Positions 55,310 to 63,528 of a stretch of 64,000 nucleotides of DNA are shown piece after piece (within the stretch, counting starts at the first letter, position 1; every line of letters begins with the position of its first letter). This stretch comes from Sulfuricurvum sp. (GTDB lineage: Bacteria; Campylobacterota; Campylobacteria; Campylobacterales; Sulfurimonadaceae): contig NZ_JAQTUH010000001.1 of NCBI RefSeq assembly GCF_028710345.1, forward strand, positions 248,001 through 312,000. The letters run 5' to 3'. The notes beneath the pieces are model-generated. The model was not told the origin of the DNA. It searched no databases and worked only from the letters and a program-made list of their open reading frames with translations. A program made the position numbers and the translations under genes.

Positions 55310-56272
55310 TTGAAGCGCGATAGTATTAACAGCTTTAATCACCTCATCTGCGGTAATACTTGTCATACACTCATGATGTCCTAACGGACATTCGCGCTTC
55401 ATACACGGTGCACACTTCATATCGTGTCGTACAATGATACTTTTTTCATTCATCCATTGGGAAGTCTCTAAATGACGTGTCGGTCCGAATATTGCAACGG
55501 TGGGGACTTGATACGCTGCCGCAACGTGCATAGGACCGCTGTCGTTGGTGATAAAGAGATCCAACCCGCCGATAAAGCTACACAACTCCACAATCGATGT
55601 TTTCCCTGCAAGATTGGTAACATTGATCCCCTCTAGGCGAGATTCAATATCGTTTGCCATCCCCACTTCATTGGGTCCTCCGAAGAGGATAATTTCAAAA
55701 CGATCACTGTAGGCGCGTGCCACTTCGGCAAATTTGTCCGGATACCACCGTTTGGCACTCCCATACGTTGCCCCAGGATTAATCCCTAATGTTGGACGCG
55801 AAAAGCGGTGCGGTGGGATATGAAGTTTGAGGTTTTCGATGATGAGCAAAGCGGAGCTAAGGCTTTGGGCAATATCACGATATTGTTCTACCAGATGGGA
55901 GGGGTGTGAAGGTGTGATAGCATGTGTGAGTAGCAATGATGAATGCCAACTTTTGCGCCCTGCTGTGATTGGTGTACCGCTCCAATAGAGGAGCAGTGAT
56001 GAGTGGAGCTGATTGCGAAAGGTAATCGCTATATCATGCGCACCCAACTCTTTTGCAAAATTATAAGTATTGAGGAGACGATTTCCCCCTTTTTTTGTCT
56101 CATCGATAATATAGCGTTTGCATTGAGGGTGATATTTTAACGCTTCGATACTCACGAATGATCCCACTAAAGTGAGTTCGGCTTCAGGGTAGATTTTACA
56201 CAGTGCTTCGATTGCAGGGGTCGCCATCACTGCATCACCGAGCCAGTTGGGGAGGATGATGAGTATTTTCAT
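55292..56272 (-). CDS. waaF: ADP-heptose:LPS heptosyltransferase II
   Basis: Adds the second heptose of the inner core at the cytosolic membrane face. 326 residues, GT9 family: LPNWLGDAVMATPAIEAL (N-terminal), GINPGATYGSAKRWYP (ADP-heptose binding), FITNDSGPMHVAAA near 244-257, and KCAPCMKRECPLGHHECM. The end differs from family expectation: the last codons come from a repeat element, and a second copy of the old tail lies beyond it. The ATG overlaps the stop of the upstream GH-like gene. Confidence 0.95.
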   Translation of the reverse strand: MKILIILPNWLGDAVMATPAIEALCKIYPEAELTLVGSFVSIEALKYHPQCKRYIIDETKKGGNRLLNTYNFAKELGAHDIAITFRNQLHSSLLLYWSGTPITAGRKSWHSSLLLTHAITPSHPSHLVEQYRDIAQSLSSALLIIENLKLHIPPHRFSRPTLGINPGATYGSAKRWYPDKFAEVARAYSDRFEIILFGGPNEVGMANDIESRLEGINVTNLAGKTSIVELCSFIGGLDLFITNDSGPMHVAAAYQVPTVAIFGPTRHLETSQWMNEKSIIVRHDMKCAPCMKRECPLGHHECMTSITADEVIKAVNTIALQGHHAE

Positions 56273-57444
56273 GACTCTGCCTTATAGGTATAGATAGGGG
56301 AGGAGGTGGGAGTCCATGTGATATGTAACTCTCCTCTATGGGTGGAGCAGATCAGGTTGTATTCATTTGATCGTTGCGTATAGCGGATAAATTGGGCATC
56401 CTGTAAATGAGAAACCATCGTTTTATACGCTTCAAAAGCGCTTCGCTTCCGGATAAGCCCTTCACGATTATCGATTAAACCGTATCCAGGAGCGATGAGT
56501 TGATGCCAATAAACACAGCTCACTTGTTGTGAAGCAAAGGCGAGAAGATGGTAGCGAACCATGTAATCACTGTAATCCTCTTCGCTGACACACTCATATT
56601 CACTCGTTGGAGCATAAGGGGCAGTCCCTTTTATCGGCCAGTTGGTTTCGGTGATGATAAGTTCCTTAGAGACTTTAGGACTTAGAGAGATCAAACTGCT
56701 TAAAAGGTTGATTTTTTCCATAAGGGAAAACCCCATTTGTGTATTTTCAGGTGCTCCGCGACGATCGACATAGAGGAGACTTCCGAGTGCGTCAAATTTG
56801 ATTTTTGCGAGGTTAAAGAGGGTGTGCGCAGTGAAATGGTACTCGAAATCGATTACGTTCGAACCGATAAGTTTGAGATGGGGAAAGCGTGTTTTTTTCA
56901 GCTCATACGCAACAGCATAAAAATCGAGGTATTCGTTGACACTGAAAAATCCCCATTTAGCGCGGTTAATGGTACTACCGATAACATAGGTAGTGCAGAG
57001 ACCCTCCAGTGCTTCGAAAATTTGGATGAGATGATCTTTAGTGAGGGTTGGAGAGGTGATATGTTCACGATCTTGCAACAGCGCAACCGTAATCTCTTTG
57101 TTCGTAAAACTACGGATAAACGCGACGTATTCATGTAGCTTCTCCATCTCCCACAACGGAATGCGGATAAGAAGTTTTTTGACACCTAACTCATCAATTA
57201 AGTAAGGGGTTGTATTGGGCTCTTTGTCCAGATTCACCCCCATTCCGAAAAATGACTCCCCTGTAAGAGAGCGGCGTGGAATAAATGGTATCAATAGTAT
57301 GGCTATTGGGAGGAGGATGAGGGCAATAAAAAATGTTTTAATAAGAGAGGGGAGGGCACTGCGACGCATGGCACGTTTAAGTGCACGATCACGAATAATA
57401 GAGGGCTGGTCGGAGTAGTAATCCCAAGAAAATGGTTGTTTCAT
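56269..57444 (-). CDS. Membrane-anchored glycoside-hydrolase-like TIM barrel
   Basis: 391 residues: cytosolic N-terminus, one membrane segment (about 36-54), then an outer domain with the look of a clan GH-A barrel. ELIITETNWPIKG places Glu266 like a catalytic nucleophile. The expected acid/base Glu in the earlier strand is missing (YVIGSTINRAKWG at about 153-165, where a Glu normally stands before Asn). It may be an inactive or altered enzyme. Located in the LPS core cluster, overlapping waaF by 4 bases, so a role on core or capsule sugars is likely but unproven. Confidence 0.75.
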   Translation of the reverse strand: MKQPFSWDYYSDQPSIIRDRALKRAMRRSALPSLIKTFFIALILLPIAILLIPFIPRRSLTGESFFGMGVNLDKEPNTTPYLIDELGVKKLLIRIPLWEMEKLHEYVAFIRSFTNKEITVALLQDREHITSPTLTKDHLIQIFEALEGLCTTYVIGSTINRAKWGFFSVNEYLDFYAVAYELKKTRFPHLKLIGSNVIDFEYHFTAHTLFNLAKIKFDALGSLLYVDRRGAPENTQMGFSLMEKINLLSSLISLSPKVSKELIITETNWPIKGTAPYAPTSEYECVSEEDYSDYMVRYHLLAFASQQVSCVYWHQLIAPGYGLIDNREGLIRKRSAFEAYKTMVSHLQDAQFIRYTQRSNEYNLICSTHRGELHITWTPTSSPIYTYKAES

Positions 57445-57502
57445 ATACGTATTATACCGTTATCTTTACATCGAATCGGGTAAAATACCAATTCATAGAT
57501 TT

Positions 57503-57556
57503 GTCATCCCCGCGAAGGCAGGAGTCTAGCTGGATTCCCGCCTTCGCGGGAATGAC
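57503..57556. repeat. GTCAT...ATGAC palindromic repeat, copy G
   Basis: GTCATCCCCGCGAAGGCAGGAG joined to CTGGATTCCCGCCTTCGCGGGAATGAC, two facing halves. It lies between the divergent GH-like and GT9 genes and ends 31 bases before the GT9 ATG. Confidence 0.85.
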
Positions 57557-57587
57557 GAAAAACGGTTATTTTGAAGGAAGAGAGAGA

Positions 57588-58559
57588 ATGAATATACTGG
57601 TGGTACGCAACGATAAACTGGGTGATTTTATTACCGCATTGCCGACATTGTATGTCCTTAAACACCATAACCCGCAAAACCGAATCATCGCCCTTGTAGC
57701 TCCCCTAAACCGTAAACTCGCCGAATCGTGCGATTTTATCGATGAGGTGATTATCGATAATGGTGAAGATATTTTAGCACTGGCGTTGAAACTGAAACAC
57801 GCCCATATCGATGCCTCAATCACCCTTTTTTCCAATACTCGCGTCGCGCTGGTGCAGTGGATTGCCCGCATTCCCATCCGAATCGCCCCCGCCACTAAAA
57901 TAGCTCAAATCTTTTACAATCGCCGCATTACGCAACGTCGCAGTGAAGTAAAAATGGGAGAGTTCGAGTACAATCTTCAGCTTACCCGTGCACTTTTTCC
58001 TGAGATATCGTTGGATTTTCCCAAACCCCTTTTCCATTTTGATGAGGATATTTTCAAAACCTTTTGTGAGGAATTTACGATTACCAAACCCATCATCGCT
58101 TTTCACCCCGGTTTCGGAGGATCATCCGATGCGAATTGGACACTCCATGAGTACGTTGAACTGGTATGGATTGCCCAAGAATTTGAGAGCGTCGATATAC
58201 TCATGACATTTGGCCCCGATGAAGAAAAATTGTACCATGAGGCACAAGAGTTAGTGGATGAGCGGAGGGTGAAACTTTACCGCTCACGTGGAAGTGTGGT
58301 CGATTTCGCAGCTCTTCTTAGCCGATTTAGACTCTTTGTCAGCACCTCGACGGGGACGTATCATCTAGCATCTGCCAGCGGTTGTGAAACCTTTACTTTT
58401 TTCGGTGATTCACGATTTGCTTCTGCGTTACGATGGAAAAGTATCGGAGAGGAGAGTAAACAGCACCATTTTATGATTCCATTAGAGCCAAAAGGGCGCG
58501 CAGAGATGTTTGAGCAGGTCAAGCAGGAGTTGAGAAATTTCCTCTCAGCCATCGCTTAA
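57588..58559 (+). CDS. GT9 glycosyltransferase (heptosyltransferase family)
   Basis: 323 residues from ATG 57588 (MNILVVRNDKLGDFITALPTLYVLK), with AAGGAAGAG upstream. GT9 pattern: FHPGFGGSSDANW for nucleotide-sugar binding and LFVSTSTGTYHLASASG in place of the usual TNDSGPMHLAAA, a change at a normally conserved site. Likely adds heptose or a related sugar to the LPS core; it is not WaaC or WaaF by clear motif. Its last 41 bases overlap the convergent LPS-kinase gene. Upstream in-frame codons derive from the repeat. Confidence 0.88.
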   Translation: MNILVVRNDKLGDFITALPTLYVLKHHNPQNRIIALVAPLNRKLAESCDFIDEVIIDNGEDILALALKLKHAHIDASITLFSNTRVALVQWIARIPIRIAPATKIAQIFYNRRITQRRSEVKMGEFEYNLQLTRALFPEISLDFPKPLFHFDEDIFKTFCEEFTITKPIIAFHPGFGGSSDANWTLHEYVELVWIAQEFESVDILMTFGPDEEKLYHEAQELVDERRVKLYRSRGSVVDFAALLSRFRLFVSTSTGTYHLASASGCETFTFFGDSRFASALRWKSIGEESKQHHFMIPLEPKGRAEMFEQVKQELRNFLSAIA

Positions 58560-59286
58560 GTGATTTTTTAAAATTTTTAGTCCGTTTGTTAGTGTCATTA
58601 TGCCGTTTCATCTCCGCAATCGTCACGGCCACATTAAATCCGCTCAATCTTGCATATTCCCGACCCATTATCTCTAACTCCTCATCGCTTGCCCAGAGTT
58701 TATTGAAGTTTTCGCAACCCTGTAGAGGAGAAATTTCTCGAAACTCCATCCGATTGATGTCAACAATGCTAAATTGATACCCGCTTTCTGTTTTTTTGAT
58801 GAGAATATTACCGGGCGAATAATCGAGATGCCATACCCCTTTTTGGTGTAAACCATAGGTATAAGTGGCAAATGCGGTGAAAATGGCTTCCCTATCTTCG
58901 AGCGGTTCAAGTAGGGGTGTGCGGATGGTGAAATCGTAGTCGAAAAATTCTGAGATAAAATAGCTATCCGCCAATAGAGCTGATTCGAAAAATTCAATCA
59001 ACGCAATAGGTTCAGGGGTAGCGATGTTTAACTCTTTTAGGCGAAGCGCATTGTGATACGATTTGTACGCTTTGCTTTTACGAAAATAGGTATAGACGAT
59101 ACGATTAAGCAGATGGGGGACTTTAAACGATTTAACAACCGTTTTAATCCCCTCTATCTCAATGATTTTGAGTTCATTGCGGGCTTTATGTATAGAGTGA
59201 TTATCACCGGTAAAGATTGTTTGAATTGATTCCAATGAGTCAGAGAGATAAGCGTAGTGAAGAGGAGTGGTTAATGAAAATTTCAT
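58519..59286 (-). CDS. LPS core kinase-like protein (WaaP/InaA/KdkA superfamily)
   Basis: 255 residues with protein-kinase-like fold. Seen: VVKSFKVP with the ATP-site Lys (about 51), HKGVWHLDYSPGNILI-type catalytic loop (GVWHLDYSPGNIL, about 155-167) and VDINRM as the metal-binding DFG-equivalent. Such kinases phosphorylate heptose or Kdo of the core at the inner face. The basic C-terminus (KRTKNFKKSLKRWLRG) probably touches the membrane. The gene overlaps the PIN toxin gene by 4 bases upstream and GT9 downstream. Confidence 0.85.
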   Translation of the reverse strand: MKFSLTTPLHYAYLSDSLESIQTIFTGDNHSIHKARNELKIIEIEGIKTVVKSFKVPHLLNRIVYTYFRKSKAYKSYHNALRLKELNIATPEPIALIEFFESALLADSYFISEFFDYDFTIRTPLLEPLEDREAIFTAFATYTYGLHQKGVWHLDYSPGNILIKKTESGYQFSIVDINRMEFREISPLQGCENFNKLWASDEELEIMGREYARLSGFNVAVTIAEMKRHNDTNKRTKNFKKSLKRWLRGNFSTPA

Positions 59287-59711
59287 AATCCCAACCTTTC
59301 ACAAAATTGTTCACTACTTAGGAGAAGAATATCGGGGCTATAAAAGCGTTGATCGTTGGAAATAATGCAATCGCATAAAGCTTTTTTAGCGAGGATATAT
59401 TGGATGGTGTCTTCCAAATCTTTAAAATAACTGTTTTGAGCCATAAGTGCACAGGTCTCTTCAACTTCATTGTTTGAAAAATCAATTATTTTACAAAAAC
59501 GATTGATTTTTGTAATTTCATTGAGTGCTTGTTTTTTGTCTTTTTTAGCACTAAGATAATAAACCGTTGTTACGATGTCGCAGCTCGTAAAAAGGTGTAC
59601 GTTTCGTTGCAGTGAATCAATAATTATTTTTTTGCTCTGAATATGCGATATTCTTGTATCATCCACAAAGTCCACCAAAATATTGGCATCCAAAAAGAGT
59701 CGCTTAAACAT
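59283..59711 (-). CDS. PIN-domain toxin (VapC-like)
   Basis: 142 residues. LFLDANILVDFVDD at the N-terminus (first Asp), FKDLEDTIQYILAKKA (Glu/Asp cluster) and DCIISNDQRFY (last Asp): the acidic set of PIN ribonucleases. Family members cut tRNA or rRNA. It follows an RHH antitoxin gene with 8 bases of overlap, and overlaps the LPS kinase gene start by 4. Its place inside the LPS cluster suggests later insertion. Confidence 0.9.
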   Translation of the reverse strand: MFKRLFLDANILVDFVDDTRISHIQSKKIIIDSLQRNVHLFTSCDIVTTVYYLSAKKDKKQALNEITKINRFCKIIDFSNNEVEETCALMAQNSYFKDLEDTIQYILAKKALCDCIISNDQRFYSPDILLLSSEQFCERLGL

Positions 59712-59943
59712 CCATTTGTGCTTTTATTTCTTGAATAGTTAAATTTCCAAATACGCCTGAAGCGCTACCTACGATGCTCATCGCCGCTTCTAGTCTCTTT
59801 TGTTTTGCAATTTCTTCATAACGTTGTTCAATCATTTCGCTGATTGCTTTGGTTAATGAGAGGCCTTCTATTTTGGCGATCTCTTCCAAGTGGGCAACAA
59901 CAGTACTGTCAAAAACGAAATTTTTACGCAATGTAGCTGACAT
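59704..59943 (-). CDS. RHH-type antitoxin partner of the PIN toxin
   Basis: 79 residues: NFVFDSTVVAHLEEIAKIEGLSLTKAISEMIEQRYEEIA is a ribbon-helix-helix domain; the C-terminal tail (GSASGVFGNLTIQEIKAQMDV) would wrap the toxin. SD AAGGAAT lies before the ATG. Upstream direct repeats at its promoter are probable binding sites for autoregulation. Confidence 0.88.
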   Translation of the reverse strand: MSATLRKNFVFDSTVVAHLEEIAKIEGLSLTKAISEMIEQRYEEIAKQKRLEAAMSIVGSASGVFGNLTIQEIKAQMDV

Positions 59944-59975
59944 CTGTATTCCTTGTTATGTATGAATTATTATGT

Positions 59976-59981
59976 ATTATA
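59976..59981 (-). promoter_or_regulatory. Promoter of the RHH/PIN toxin-antitoxin pair
   Basis: Minus-strand GGTTATAATACAT lies 32 bases before the antitoxin ATG. ATGTAT repeats (59959 and 59972 on the plus strand) around it look like RHH operator half-sites. Confidence 0.45.
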
Positions 59982-60012
59982 ACCATTTATTTCCAAAACA
60001 GTCGTTATAACG

Positions 60013-60018
60013 TATAAT
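60013..60018 (+). promoter_or_regulatory. -10 box of the deacetylase/glycosyltransferase operon
   Basis: CGTATAATTAACG lies 29 bases before ATG 60048, next to a CGTTATAACG palindrome (60003-60012). It probably drives the four overlapping genes up to 63433. Confidence 0.5.
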
Positions 60019-60047
60019 TAACGTCATAGAATAAAAAGAGGATGCTC

Positions 60048-60785
60048 ATGTTGAATGTCATTATGTACCATCATATCAACAGTGATGACCTCCCCCTCTC
60101 TAACAGTGATTCGATGATGGAAGAGCATCTAGCATTGATTGCGGAGCGTTATACGACGGTTTTCCCCGGTGATGAGCTAAGTAAACGCTCTATTTGTTTG
60201 ACGTTTGATGATGCCTACTTTGATTTTTATCATTATGTATTTCCATTGCTCAAAAAGTACAATCTTAAAGCTCTTCTTGCCGTACCTTCGGCTTATATCC
60301 TCGATGATACCGAGATTGCACTGGAAAAACGTCTCTCTTTAAAACATTGCGAAATTTACGAAAACTATCAAACTTTCGCTCCGTTTTGTACCTATGCGGA
60401 GCTAAGAGAGATGGTGAAAAGCGGACATGTAATGGTCGCTTCTCATGGGATGAACCATCTTAATTTGAGTGAAGATGGGGTTGATTTGGAGCAAGAGATT
60501 TTTGGCTCAAAAGTCGCACTCGAAGAGAAACTAGGGTTTAGGGTTGATTCGTTTGTCCTCCCCTATGGTAAATACAATGATGCAGTAGTTGCATTGGCTC
60601 GTGAACATTATTCTTACGTGTTTCGAATCGGTAATGCCCTCAACCCTTCATGGGATGGTATCGGAGGACTGATTTATCGGATAAAAGGGGATGGACTACA
60701 AAGAGCGGATGAGTTATTTGCCCCCCTCAAACAATTAGGATTTTGGTTTAAAACCGTGGTAAAAATAGTAAAAGGGTTACGATGA
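60048..60785 (+). CDS. Polysaccharide deacetylase family protein
   Basis: 245 residues from ATG 60048 with AAAGAGG at 6 bases; ATG 60042 is too close to that SD. NodB fold: MYHHINSDD, CLTFDDAYFDFYHYVFPLL (catalytic Asp pair), SHGMNHLNLSE (zinc His pair) and FVLPYGKYND. Substrates may be N-acetylated sugars of LPS or capsule. No signal peptide, so it works in the cytosol, perhaps on lipid-linked sugars. Its stop overlaps the next gene (ATGA). Confidence 0.9.
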   Translation: MLNVIMYHHINSDDLPLSNSDSMMEEHLALIAERYTTVFPGDELSKRSICLTFDDAYFDFYHYVFPLLKKYNLKALLAVPSAYILDDTEIALEKRLSLKHCEIYENYQTFAPFCTYAELREMVKSGHVMVASHGMNHLNLSEDGVDLEQEIFGSKVALEEKLGFRVDSFVLPYGKYNDAVVALAREHYSYVFRIGNALNPSWDGIGGLIYRIKGDGLQRADELFAPLKQLGFWFKTVVKIVKGLR

Positions 60786-61543
60786 ACGTATCGGCGGTAA
60801 TGATTGTCAAAAACGGAGCACATACCATTCAACGTTCACTTGAAAGTTTGAGCGAATTTGATGATGTTATTGTCTACGATAACGGTTCGAGTGATGGGAC
60901 ACAAGAGATAGCCCGTAAGTTTTCCAATGTAAATCTGATTGAAGGGGAATTTGACGGATTTGGAACGACCAAAAATCGTGCGGCAAGTTTTGCCAAGAAT
61001 GATTGGATTTTGATTATCGACAGTGACGAGGTGGTTGATGATGAGTTGTTGCACGCACTAAAAACCGAAATTCTGGATCCAAAAACCATCTATATTGTCA
61101 ATTTTCTCGCCTATTATAAAGAGATTCCTATCCGTCATTGCGGTTGGAATAACCAAAAAATACGCCGTCTTTACAACCGAAGTGTCACGCGCTTTAATGA
61201 TAATTTTGTCCATGAAAACATTATCGATGAGGGGATGAAAAAGCTCCCCATTGCTGGAAACATGAAACACTATAGCTACATGAGTATCTCTGATTTTATT
61301 GTCAAACTTGAGCGCTACTCAACCCTTTTTGCGACCGATAATGTCGGTAAAAAATCATCATCTCCCTCCAAAGCTTTTTTTAACGGACTCTACTCATTTT
61401 TCCGAACCTATATTCTCAAGCGGGGATTTTTGGACGGATATGCGGGGCTAATTATCGCATTTTCTCATATGGCGACCAATTTTTACAAATACATTAAACT
61501 GTATGAGATGAACTTAGAAGAAGAGAGTAAACGTGGCAACTAA
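60782..61543 (+). CDS. GT2 glycosyltransferase (WaaE/KdtX-like)
   Basis: 253 residues. VSAVMIVKNGAHTIQRSLESL, VYDNGSSDGTQEIA and WILIIDSDEVVDDE (DxD-type DSDE) define a GT-A fold. KRGFLDGYAGLIIAFSHMATNFYKYIKLYE at the C-terminus is an amphipathic membrane-contact region typical of WaaE-like enzymes that add glucose to heptose I. It overlaps its neighbours on both sides by 4-11 bases. Confidence 0.9.
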   Translation: MNVSAVMIVKNGAHTIQRSLESLSEFDDVIVYDNGSSDGTQEIARKFSNVNLIEGEFDGFGTTKNRAASFAKNDWILIIDSDEVVDDELLHALKTEILDPKTIYIVNFLAYYKEIPIRHCGWNNQKIRRLYNRSVTRFNDNFVHENIIDEGMKKLPIAGNMKHYSYMSISDFIVKLERYSTLFATDNVGKKSSSPSKAFFNGLYSFFRTYILKRGFLDGYAGLIIAFSHMATNFYKYIKLYEMNLEEESKRGN

Positions 61544-62615
61544 AATCTGTGAATTATGTCTCTCTCCCGATTTGGGAGGATTAGAACTTTATATGATGCG
61601 TGCTTCGCGTTATTTGGGAGATACCTGTATTAGTGTTATCAATGAAAAAGGGAAGTTAAAGGGCTATTATGAGAATACCTCTTATCGCTATGCAACGCTA
61701 AAACGACGTAATGTTCTCCTTTCATGGCTCAATGCCCGTCACTTTGCCCGTATTATTGATGATGAAGAGATCGATATCATCCATTTGCACTGGACGAAAG
61801 ATTTACCTTTGGCGATTATGGCTAAACTCCTCTCAAAGCGTCGTCCTAAAGTTGTGCAGTCTCGTCACATGACAATGACCCGTTTCAAAGACGATTTTTA
61901 TCACCGATTCCTCTATAAAAATCTCGACATGATGCTCGCTGTAACTCATCAGGTAAAATCACAGATTGAAAAATTTATCCCTTTCGATATTCGACCTAAA
62001 ACCGAGGTGCTCTACATCGGTGCAGAACAGCCGGCGCTAATTTCGTCTGAGGAACGTGTAGAACGCCGACGTCAACTTGGGCTTAACGATTCTTTTACGG
62101 TGGGGATTGTCGGGCGAATCGAAGAGCCGAAGGGACAGCATATTCTCCTTGAAGCGGTTAAGTCATTGCATCAAAACGGTATCGATGCCAAAGCAATGAT
62201 TGTCGGTCATGCGATGGATGATGGGTATCTCCAAAAGCTTCAAAACGACTATGCTGATGTTGCAGTATTTACTGGATTTACCCGTGAAGCTCAGACGATG
62301 ATGCAGTTATGTGATGTGATTGTCTTGGCAACGGAGAATGAAACATTTGGCTTGGTACTAATAGAAGCGATGATGTGTGGGGTGTGTGTCGTTGCAAGTG
62401 CCAGCGGTGGACCGTTGGAAATTATCGATGATCATGTTAATGGATTGTTCTTTAAAACGTTTGACAGTAGTGATCTGGCAGACAAGCTAATATTACTTTA
62501 CCGTGATAGTACTTTTCGTCAGGTATTTGCCGAAGCAGGAAGAATCAAAGCGTTAGAAGTATTTGAGAGTGAAAAGCAGTTTGAACAGTTACAAAAAGTT
62601 TTGGAGAATTTATGA
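61533..62615 (+). CDS. GT4 glycosyltransferase
   Basis: 360 residues, GTG start overlapping the previous gene. N-terminal LSPDLGGLELYMM donor/acceptor region, VGIVGRIEEPKGQHILLEAV at the start of the GT-B C-domain, and ATENETFGLVLIEAMMCGVCVVAS, the EX7E sugar-nucleotide motif. Transfers a sugar to the growing core or O-chain with retention; sugar unknown. SD GAAGAGAG lies before the GTG. Confidence 0.93.
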   Translation: MATKICELCLSPDLGGLELYMMRASRYLGDTCISVINEKGKLKGYYENTSYRYATLKRRNVLLSWLNARHFARIIDDEEIDIIHLHWTKDLPLAIMAKLLSKRRPKVVQSRHMTMTRFKDDFYHRFLYKNLDMMLAVTHQVKSQIEKFIPFDIRPKTEVLYIGAEQPALISSEERVERRRQLGLNDSFTVGIVGRIEEPKGQHILLEAVKSLHQNGIDAKAMIVGHAMDDGYLQKLQNDYADVAVFTGFTREAQTMMQLCDVIVLATENETFGLVLIEAMMCGVCVVASASGGPLEIIDDHVNGLFFKTFDSSDLADKLILLYRDSTFRQVFAEAGRIKALEVFESEKQFEQLQKVLENL

Positions 62616-63433
62616 GAGCCAGTGTGATCGTAGCCGTTTACAAAGATGTAGAATCGCTTTCTTTAATCATAGAGGCGTTAAAGCATCAAACTTATAAAAA
62701 TTTCGAAGTGATTATCGCCGAAGACGGAGAAAATCCTCAAATGCGAGAATATGTGATGAACATCACCGATTTGGATGTGAAACATACAACACACGAAGAT
62801 ACCGGAGTACGTAAGTCACGTTCTCAAAATAATGGAATTATTGCCAGCAGTGGAGAGTACCTTATTTTTATCGATGGTGATTGTGTCCCTTATACGACTT
62901 TTGTAGAAGCTCATGTAGCATTAGCCAAGCCAAAGACGGTTTTATCGGGTAGACGTGTTAATTTATCGGAATCCTTGACTAAAAAAGTGAAATCTAAAAC
63001 GCTTGATTTACTAGATATCGAAAAACGGCTCTATAAATATATCGGTTTGGCATTTGAGAAAAATTCCAAATATGAGTATGGTATTTATCTCTCACCTAGA
63101 GGGTGGTTATATCCCCTTCTATCGAAACTTCGCAAAAGAAATACATCGATTTTAGGGTGTAACTTCTCATGCTTTCGAGAAGATATGATCGCATTGAACG
63201 GGTTTGATGAATCGTATGGTGAAAATTCGATTAGTGATGATACTGATTTGGATTGGCGGTTTCGTGCTGCTGGATTAGAGATCAAATCATGCAAGAATGT
63301 GGCTAATCAATTTCATCTATGGCATACGTTCAATGAACGAGACGTCGGGGCAGATTGTTGGGAAAAGATGCTCAAAAATAAAGAGAAAAACCGATTTGTA
63401 TGTGAGATAGGAATCAATACTCACGTTAAATAG
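62612..63433 (+). CDS. GT2 glycosyltransferase
   Basis: 273 residues. ASVIVAVYKDVESLSLIIEAL, VIIAEDGENPQ, YLIFIDGDCVPY (DxD as DGD) and the acceptor region GCNFSCFREDMIALNGFDE with ISDDTDLDWRFRAAG (catalytic ED-like Asp). Typical of chondroitin-synthase-like or Rhamnosyltransferase-like GT2 enzymes. It overlaps the GT4 gene by 4 bases and ends the four-gene operon; 95 AT-rich bases follow. Confidence 0.9.
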   Translation: MRASVIVAVYKDVESLSLIIEALKHQTYKNFEVIIAEDGENPQMREYVMNITDLDVKHTTHEDTGVRKSRSQNNGIIASSGEYLIFIDGDCVPYTTFVEAHVALAKPKTVLSGRRVNLSESLTKKVKSKTLDLLDIEKRLYKYIGLAFEKNSKYEYGIYLSPRGWLYPLLSKLRKRNTSILGCNFSCFREDMIALNGFDESYGENSISDDTDLDWRFRAAGLEIKSCKNVANQFHLWHTFNERDVGADCWEKMLKNKEKNRFVCEIGINTHVK

Positions 63434-63528
63434 TTAAAATTATCCATAATATCATTCAAAAATGTATTGGTTGTTACGAAAAAATTACCTTTATTATGTT
63501 ATAAATCGTATTATATAATGGAGTTTTG

